This document shows positions 5,847 through 10,116 of a stretch of 10,116 nt of DNA, one piece after another. The position numbers and the translations under genes were made by a program. The notes under the pieces are model-generated. The model searched no databases. It was not told the origin of the DNA and saw only the letters and a list, made by a program, of their open reading frames with translations. The DNA is taken from positions 1-10,116 of the forward strand of contig WRFF01000051.1 in NCBI GenBank assembly GCA_009778945.1. Reading direction: 5' to 3'. The number at the start of each line of letters is the position of its first letter. The stretch's first letter is position 1. Origin of the DNA: Clostridiales bacterium (lineage in GTDB: Bacteria; Bacillota; Clostridia; Peptostreptococcales; Anaerovoracaceae).

Positions 5847-7741
5847 GTAAGGATAAGAAAAAGAAAAACGCGGAACCGGAAAACCTGCGCTCTTCCTTCA
5901 GCGCGCCGGTTCGGCGGCGCGGCGGCGGCCACGGCCACGGCCGTATGCCGGGAGAGAAGCCGAAAGACTTCAAGGGCACCATGTTGAAGTTGCTCAAATA
6001 TATGAGCAAATACAAGATTTCGATCATATTTGTCGCGATCTTTGCGATCGCGAGTACCGTTTTCACGGTTATCGGTCCCACCATCCTGTCGGGCGCCATT
6101 ACAGAACTGGGCAACGGGCTTATGGCGAAAATTACAACGGGCGGCTCGATTGATTTCAGTAAGATCGCGACGATCCTGCTGGAGCTGGTGGGGCTCTATG
6201 TCGGGTCGTTGATCTTCGGTATGCTGATGGGCTGGATCATGAGCGGCGTTACGCAAAAGACGGGATATGAACTGCGCCGCCAGATTTCGGACAAGATCCA
6301 CCGGATGCCGATGAGTTATTTCGAAAGCAACAGCATCGGCGATGTGCTTTCGCGCATCACGAACGACGTGGACACGCTGACGCAGAGCCTGAACCAGAGC
6401 ATAACGCAGTTGATCACAAGCGTCACCACCATCATCGGCGTGCTCATCATGATGCTGCGGATGAGTCCGCTTATAACGCTCATTCCGATTGCGCTTTTGG
6501 TCATCTCGATTCTCATTATGATGCTGATCATGAAATTCAGCCAGAAACATTTTTTCCGCCAGCAGGAATACCTCGGGCGCATCAACGGCCAGGTGGAGGA
6601 GGATATCGCCGGGCACCGGGTCGTGAAGCTCTTCAACCATGAAGAAAAATCCATTGAGGAATTCAACGCGACCAACGACGTGCTTTACGCTTCCGCGTGG
6701 AAAAGCCAGTTCTTTTCCGGTTTGATGCAGCCGCTCATCAATTATGTGAACAACCTCGGCTATGTCGGCGTTGTGATCTTCGGGGCTATGCTCGCCTTTA
6801 AGGGGTCGATTGCCCTCGGTGATATCCAGGCCTTCATCCAGTATGTGCGCAGCTTTACGCAGCCGGTGACGATGCTTGCGCAGATCACGAATATGCTGCA
6901 GAGCATGGCGGCCGCGGCGGAACGCGTCTTTGCGTTCTTAGGCGAAGAGGAAGAGGTGCCGGATGCGGCGGACGCGGTCACGCTCGGCGAAGCGGCGGGC
7001 GAAGTCGGCTTCAGCCATGTGAAATTCGGTTACAACCCGGACAAGATCGTCATCCAAAACCTTACGGAGAGTGTGAAACCCGGCAGCACCGTCGCGATCG
7101 TCGGGCCCACGGGCGCCGGCAAGACGACGCTCGTCAAACTGCTTATGCGTTTCTACGACGTGAACGAGGGCGCGATCATCGTGGACGGACACGATATCCG
7201 CACGATCCGGCGCCCGAGCCTTCGCGGCAATTTTGGCATGGTGCTGCAGGATACATGGCTTTTTAAAGGCACGATCATGGAAAATATCAAATACGGCAAG
7301 CCGGGCGCGACAGACGAAGAGGCGATCAACGCCGCAAAGGCCGCGTATGTTCACCGCTTTATCAAAACGCTGCCGGACGGCTATAACATGATGCTCACGG
7401 AAGAGGCGGACAATATATCGGCCGGCCAGAAGCAGCTTTTGACCATTGCGCGCGCGATCCTCGCGGACAGCCCGATCCTCATCCTGGACGAGGCGACTTC
7501 CTCCGTTGATACGCGCACAGAGCTGCTTATCCAGGACGCGATGAACAATTTGAAAAAAGGCCGCACGAGCTTTGTGATCGCGCATCGCCTTTCAACGATC
7601 CGGAACGCGGACGTGATCCTCGTCATGAACCACGGCGACGTGATAGAGCAGGGGACGCACGACGAACTGCTCGCCGCGGGCGGCTTCTACGCGGATCTCT
7701 GGAGGAGCCAGTTCGACGTGATCGGAGAGGAGATCGCATAG
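5843..7741 (+). CDS. ABC exporter half-transporter (catalytic subunit)
   Basis: Partner of the preceding gene, 632 residues from the ATG at 5843, which overlaps the upstream TGA (ATGA). AGAGGAG 8 nt upstream fixes the start and implies coupled synthesis. Residues 1-45 are a basic cytosolic extension with a Gly/His-rich patch (RRRGGGHGHGR, about 24-34). Six membrane segments lie between about 58 and 350. The ATPase domain has Walker A GPTGAGKTT (421-429), Walker B LILDE with Glu550, and switch His581 (IAHR), all canonical. Its signature is ISAGQ (525-529) instead of LSGGQ. Combined with the intact VSGGQ of the partner, this gives one hydrolysing site and one degenerate site, as in known heterodimeric multidrug and lipid exporters. 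Membrane-located. Substrate cannot be inferred. Confidence 0.94.
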   Translation: MSKDKKKKNAEPENLRSSFSAPVRRRGGGHGHGRMPGEKPKDFKGTMLKLLKYMSKYKISIIFVAIFAIASTVFTVIGPTILSGAITELGNGLMAKITTGGSIDFSKIATILLELVGLYVGSLIFGMLMGWIMSGVTQKTGYELRRQISDKIHRMPMSYFESNSIGDVLSRITNDVDTLTQSLNQSITQLITSVTTIIGVLIMMLRMSPLITLIPIALLVISILIMMLIMKFSQKHFFRQQEYLGRINGQVEEDIAGHRVVKLFNHEEKSIEEFNATNDVLYASAWKSQFFSGLMQPLINYVNNLGYVGVVIFGAMLAFKGSIALGDIQAFIQYVRSFTQPVTMLAQITNMLQSMAAAAERVFAFLGEEEEVPDAADAVTLGEAAGEVGFSHVKFGYNPDKIVIQNLTESVKPGSTVAIVGPTGAGKTTLVKLLMRFYDVNEGAIIVDGHDIRTIRRPSLRGNFGMVLQDTWLFKGTIMENIKYGKPGATDEEAINAAKAAYVHRFIKTLPDGYNMMLTEEADNISAGQKQLLTIARAILADSPILILDEATSSVDTRTELLIQDAMNNLKKGRTSFVIAHRLSTIRNADVILVMNHGDVIEQGTHDELLAAGGFYADLWRSQFDVIGEEIA

Positions 7742-7754
7742 TGTGATACACTAT
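7738..7754. promoter_or_regulatory. Perfect palindrome between exporter and glycosyltransferase genes
   Basis: ATAGTGT (7738-7744) and ACACTAT (7748-7754) around GAT form a perfect 7-bp inverted repeat. It covers the TAG stop of the exporter gene and ends four bases before an ATG at 7759. There is no T-run, so it is not an intrinsic terminator. It could be an operator or an RNA hairpin affecting translation of the next gene. Confidence 0.4.
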
Positions 7755-7794
7755 ACGTATGACGCCGATTACGCAGGAGAAGAGCGAAGAAACA

Positions 7795-8766
7795 ATGGGG
7801 ACGGCGCCGCTGATTACGGTGATCGTCCCCGTTTATAACGGAAAAGAATATTTGGACCGCTGTGTGGACAGCGTTCTTTCACAGCAGATAAAAGAGATCG
7901 AACTGATTCTGCTCGATGACGGTTCAACGGACGGCTCGGTCGAAAAACTGCGCGAGCTGGAAGCCGCGCATCCGGAGCTCATCAAAGTTTTCACGCATCC
8001 GAATAAAGGCGTCGCGAACACGCGCAACGAGGGGATCGAACGCGCGACCGGAAAATACATCCTCTTTCTGGACCAGGACGATTATTTCGACCCCGACTAT
8101 ATGAAGACATTTTTTGACGCCGCCGAAGCGGCGCAGGCGGACGTTGTGATCGGCGGTTACCGGCGCCCGGACAAGGACGGGCGGATACGCTTCACCGTGC
8201 GCCCGACGAATGAAGAATATATCCGCTACAAAAATCTGCAGGCCTGGGCCAAGATCCACCGCACCGCTTTTCTGCAGGGAAACCACATCCGGCTGTTCCA
8301 AAATCCAATCGGGGAAGACATCCCCTTCACGCTGCGGGAAAACGCGCTTGCGGCGAACGTCGTCATGATCGACTATGTGGGATACAACTGGTACTACAAC
8401 GAGTCGAGCGTTTCGCTTACGATCCAGACGGGGCTCGACCGCAATATCGACGGCATCCTGAATCTGCTGAACGAGATCCACAAGACGCGCACGGACAAGC
8501 CTCTCTTTGCGTACATCGTCGTTAAGACAGTCGTCTACCTGCTGCTTGCCTGCGGCCGCGTCGACGCGCCGGAGACCTTTTTAAAATACTACCGATTGCT
8601 TTTTAACTGGCTCTCGGAAAACTATCCGGGTTTTCAGCGGAACCGCTATATCGCCTTCGGGCCGCGCGGGCAGGAGCGCCGCATTTCCGTGCAGGTCTGT
8701 GCTTTTTTATGGATGCACAGGCTGAGGTTTGTAGGGGCTTTTGCGCATTTCTTCTGCAAGGGATAA
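7795..8766 (+). CDS. Family 2 glycosyltransferase (GT-A fold)
   Basis: Transfers a sugar from a nucleotide-sugar donor, probably in cell-surface polysaccharide or glycolipid synthesis at the inner face of the membrane. Numbered from the ATG at 7795 (323 aa): TVIVPVYNG (8-16) begins the nucleotide-binding fold, DDGSTDGS (41-48) binds the nucleotide, NKGVANTRNEGI follows at 70-81, FLDQDDYFDPDY (91-102) carries the metal-binding DxD, and GED (173-175) is placed like the usual catalytic acid. No clear membrane anchor; residues past about 230 are variable. The start is uncertain. ATG 7759 would add 12 residues but has no RBS and abuts a palindrome, while ATG 7795 gives the typical short family N-terminus with AGGAG 15 nt upstream. 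It lies 17-53 nt after the exporter genes on the same strand and may be co-transcribed. Acceptor and donor unknown. Confidence 0.9.
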   Translation: MGTAPLITVIVPVYNGKEYLDRCVDSVLSQQIKEIELILLDDGSTDGSVEKLRELEAAHPELIKVFTHPNKGVANTRNEGIERATGKYILFLDQDDYFDPDYMKTFFDAAEAAQADVVIGGYRRPDKDGRIRFTVRPTNEEYIRYKNLQAWAKIHRTAFLQGNHIRLFQNPIGEDIPFTLRENALAANVVMIDYVGYNWYYNESSVSLTIQTGLDRNIDGILNLLNEIHKTRTDKPLFAYIVVKTVVYLLLACGRVDAPETFLKYYRLLFNWLSENYPGFQRNRYIAFGPRGQERRISVQVCAFLWMHRLRFVGAFAHFFCKG

Positions 8767-8768
8767 AA

Positions 8769-8797
8769 TCAAGGGTAAAGAAAAGAGTCAAGGGTAA
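8769..8797 (+). repeat. 10-bp direct repeat TCAAGGGTAA
   Basis: The 10-mer occurs at 8769-8778 and again at 8788-8797, a 19-bp step, in the gap between the two glycosyltransferase genes. It may be a regulatory pair or slippage debris from a small duplication. No promoter hexamers were recognised beside it. Confidence 0.4.
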
Positions 8798-8819
8798 GGG
8801 AAATAGCAGGGATATTATT

Positions 8820-8867
8820 ATGAATAAGGGTTGCGTCTGTTCACGTAAAGGAGAGAAACAAAAGTGA
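8820..8867 (+). CDS. Possible 15-codon leader ORF
   Basis: ATG at 8820 opens a frame reading MNKGCVCSRKGEKQK, ending at TGA 8865-8867, which overlaps the GTG start (8864-8866) of the next gene as GTGA. AGGGA at 8808-8812 sits 7 nt upstream and could serve as a weak RBS. The RBS of the downstream gene lies inside this frame, which could be the only reason the frame is open. If translated, it would couple translation to the large gene. It resembles no peptide I know. Speculative. Confidence 0.2.
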   Translation: MNKGCVCSRKGEKQK

Positions 8868-10116
8868 AAAGGACAAAGGGGAAACTTGCATCATACGCGG
8901 AAATACGGCTGAATGAGGTTCGGCAGGACAAGGCGGCCCTGTTCTCGCTGATCGTTTGCCTGGCGCTTTTCGCGCTGATCGTATACAGCATAGTTATCCG
9001 GATACAGATGCTTTCGCTCGGGACGTCTCTCTGGAACGACGAAGCGCTGCTTGCGGAAAACATCGTCGGCAAAAGTATGGGGCAGATACTTACGCCGCCG
9101 TTATCAAATCTGCCAACCACATCTGCCTTTTATCTCATCGCGGTAAAGGCGTTTGTGCATCTTTTCGGAACCGCCGAGTGGGTGTTGCGCCTTTATTCTT
9201 TTATTGCCCTTGTTCTGCTCCTGATCGTACAGGGCGTGGTGCTGCGCAAGGTATACCGCGCTTCCATGGTCTTTGTGTTCTTCTCCGTTGCCTTGACTTC
9301 GGTTTTCTACTATTACATGGATTATTCCGCCGAGGTCAAACCCTATATGGGAGACGCGCTTTTCTCGGTGCTTGTCATTTTGCTGTACTGGCTCTACCGG
9401 CGGGGGCGTATCGGCCCTGTCCTGCTGGGCGCTTTCCTTTCGGTTTGCCTGTCGTTTTCCACGCCTGCCGCGTTTTTCGCCGCCGGGGTGATACTTACCG
9501 AATTCGCGGTGGCGCTTTTGCGCCGCGATAAACGGAGCGCGCTCCGCATCGTCCTTGCCGGCGTGATTGTCCTGGCGGTTTTTATCGTGAACTATTTGCT
9601 CTGGCTCCGGCCTATTTCAGATGTTCCGGATTTGGTGTGGTATTGGCACAACCGCAGGTTTGATTTTCATTTCTGGAATGCGGAAGCGCTTTCACATGAT
9701 GCGAAGATCATTGCGGATCTTTTTCAGCCCCTTAACGGAGGCTTCAAATATCTGACGATTGTACTTGCGGTATGCGGCGTGATCGTAACGGTTGTCAAAC
9801 GAAACATTTATACGCTTTCCCTTCTTGTCTCTTTTTTGCTCCTTCTCATCGCCGCGGCCGTTGAGAAATATCCCCTTATGAACAGGCTGTGGATGTTCGT
9901 TTTTGTTTGGATTTTTATCTTCGCTTTCGTCTTTCTGTCGTCTTTGAGGCTTCGGATTTCAGGAGAACGCAAAGAGCGGATCACGACAATAATCGTAACC
10001 CTGATTATCGCCGTCGTTCTGCTCATTCCGAACTATAAATTTGCCGATTACGGGAAAGGGGCCGAGTGGACGTTGGTACCGGGCAATCAGGCCAACCCGC
10101 TGATCGAATATGTACA
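8864..10116 (+). CDS. GT-C membrane glycosyltransferase (GT39/PMT-like), 3' end beyond window
   Basis: An uninterrupted frame from GTG 8864 to the last base gives 417 codons with no stop, so the gene continues past the window. AAAGGAG (8847-8853) lies 10 nt before the GTG. After a basic cytosolic start (about 1-25), the first membrane helix is about 26-48. It is followed by SLWNDEALLAENI with Asp59-Glu60, the acidic pair in the first external loop expected of PMT/ArnT-type polyprenyl-phosphate-sugar transferases. A second family-like element is YSAEVKPYMGD (154-164). About ten further hydrophobic helices follow up to residue 389. Such enzymes move a sugar from a lipid-linked donor onto a lipid, glycan or protein outside the membrane. 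The preceding family 2 transferase could act in the same pathway; that is inference from position. Specific acceptor unknown. Confidence 0.88.
   Translation, partial: MKRTKGKLASYAEIRLNEVRQDKAALFSLIVCLALFALIVYSIVIRIQMLSLGTSLWNDEALLAENIVGKSMGQILTPPLSNLPTTSAFYLIAVKAFVHLFGTAEWVLRLYSFIALVLLLIVQGVVLRKVYRASMVFVFFSVALTSVFYYYMDYSAEVKPYMGDALFSVLVILLYWLYRRGRIGPVLLGAFLSVCLSFSTPAAFFAAGVILTEFAVALLRRDKRSALRIVLAGVIVLAVFIVNYLLWLRPISDVPDLVWYWHNRRFDFHFWNAEALSHDAKIIADLFQPLNGGFKYLTIVLAVCGVIVTVVKRNIYTLSLLVSFLLLLIAAAVEKYPLMNRLWMFVFVWIFIFAFVFLSSLRLRISGERKERITTIIVTLIIAVVLLIPNYKFADYGKGAEWTLVPGNQANPLIEYV

Noticed and set aside
8839..8844. Second MarR site (GTTCAC half-site upstream of the GT-C gene)
   Set aside because: Only one 6-bp half is present; the GTGAAC arm is missing, so chance is likely.
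8956..9531. 191-codon plus-strand frame in the GT-C gene
   Set aside because: No family features and Cys/Arg/Gly-rich; the overlapping frame from 8864 has the RBS, the membrane helices and the DE motif.
1..10116. CRISPR array, tRNA or rRNA genes, toxin-antitoxin or anti-phage system
   Set aside because: No regularly spaced long repeats, no tRNA cloverleaf or rRNA segments recognised, and no gene with defence-system domains.

Overview
The window looks like a chromosomal stretch from an anaerobic, moderately GC-rich Bacillota, probably Clostridia. The basis is strong AAGGAGG-type ribosome binding sites, GTG and TTG starts, a molybdopterin enzyme of the acetylene-hydratase-like branch, and a MarR-controlled heterodimeric ABC exporter of a type common in Clostridia. 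No ribosomal or housekeeping marker is present, so the assignment is inference.

Layout. Bases 1-158 hold no recognisable gene. Bases 195-610 (minus strand) carry a decayed IS110-family transposase: strong RBS and ATG, a one-base frameshift after about ten codons, then a C-terminus replaced by unrelated sequence. Bases 611-939 are AT-rich and non-coding, with a 13-bp inverted repeat and three GTACC motifs spaced exactly 17 bp apart. Bases 940-3114 (+) encode a single-gene molybdopterin/Fe-S oxidoreductase-family enzyme. It resembles acetylene hydratase but has His where that enzyme has its catalytic Asp, so its substrate is open. A hairpin spans its stop codon.

An apparent operon begins at 3161 with a near-consensus promoter (TTGACA, 17 bp, TATACT) flanked by two palindromes that are likely operator sites. 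It contains a MarR repressor (3213-3737), an ABC half-transporter with an unusually large extracytoplasmic domain and a degenerate ATPase site (3744-5846), and its partner with a canonical catalytic site (5843-7741, overlapping by 4 nt). A family 2 glycosyltransferase (about 7795-8766) follows closely. After a 97-nt gap comes a multi-spanning GT-C/PMT-like glycosyltransferase (8864 to the window end, incomplete), which begins with GTG and overlaps the stop of a possible 15-codon leader ORF.

How they fit together: MarR probably senses a small molecule and de-represses its own operon, including the two-component exporter. The two glycosyltransferases suggest an adjoining cell-surface glycan function. 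Whether they belong functionally to the exporter, or simply lie downstream, cannot be decided from sequence. I see no tRNA, rRNA, CRISPR array or phage module.
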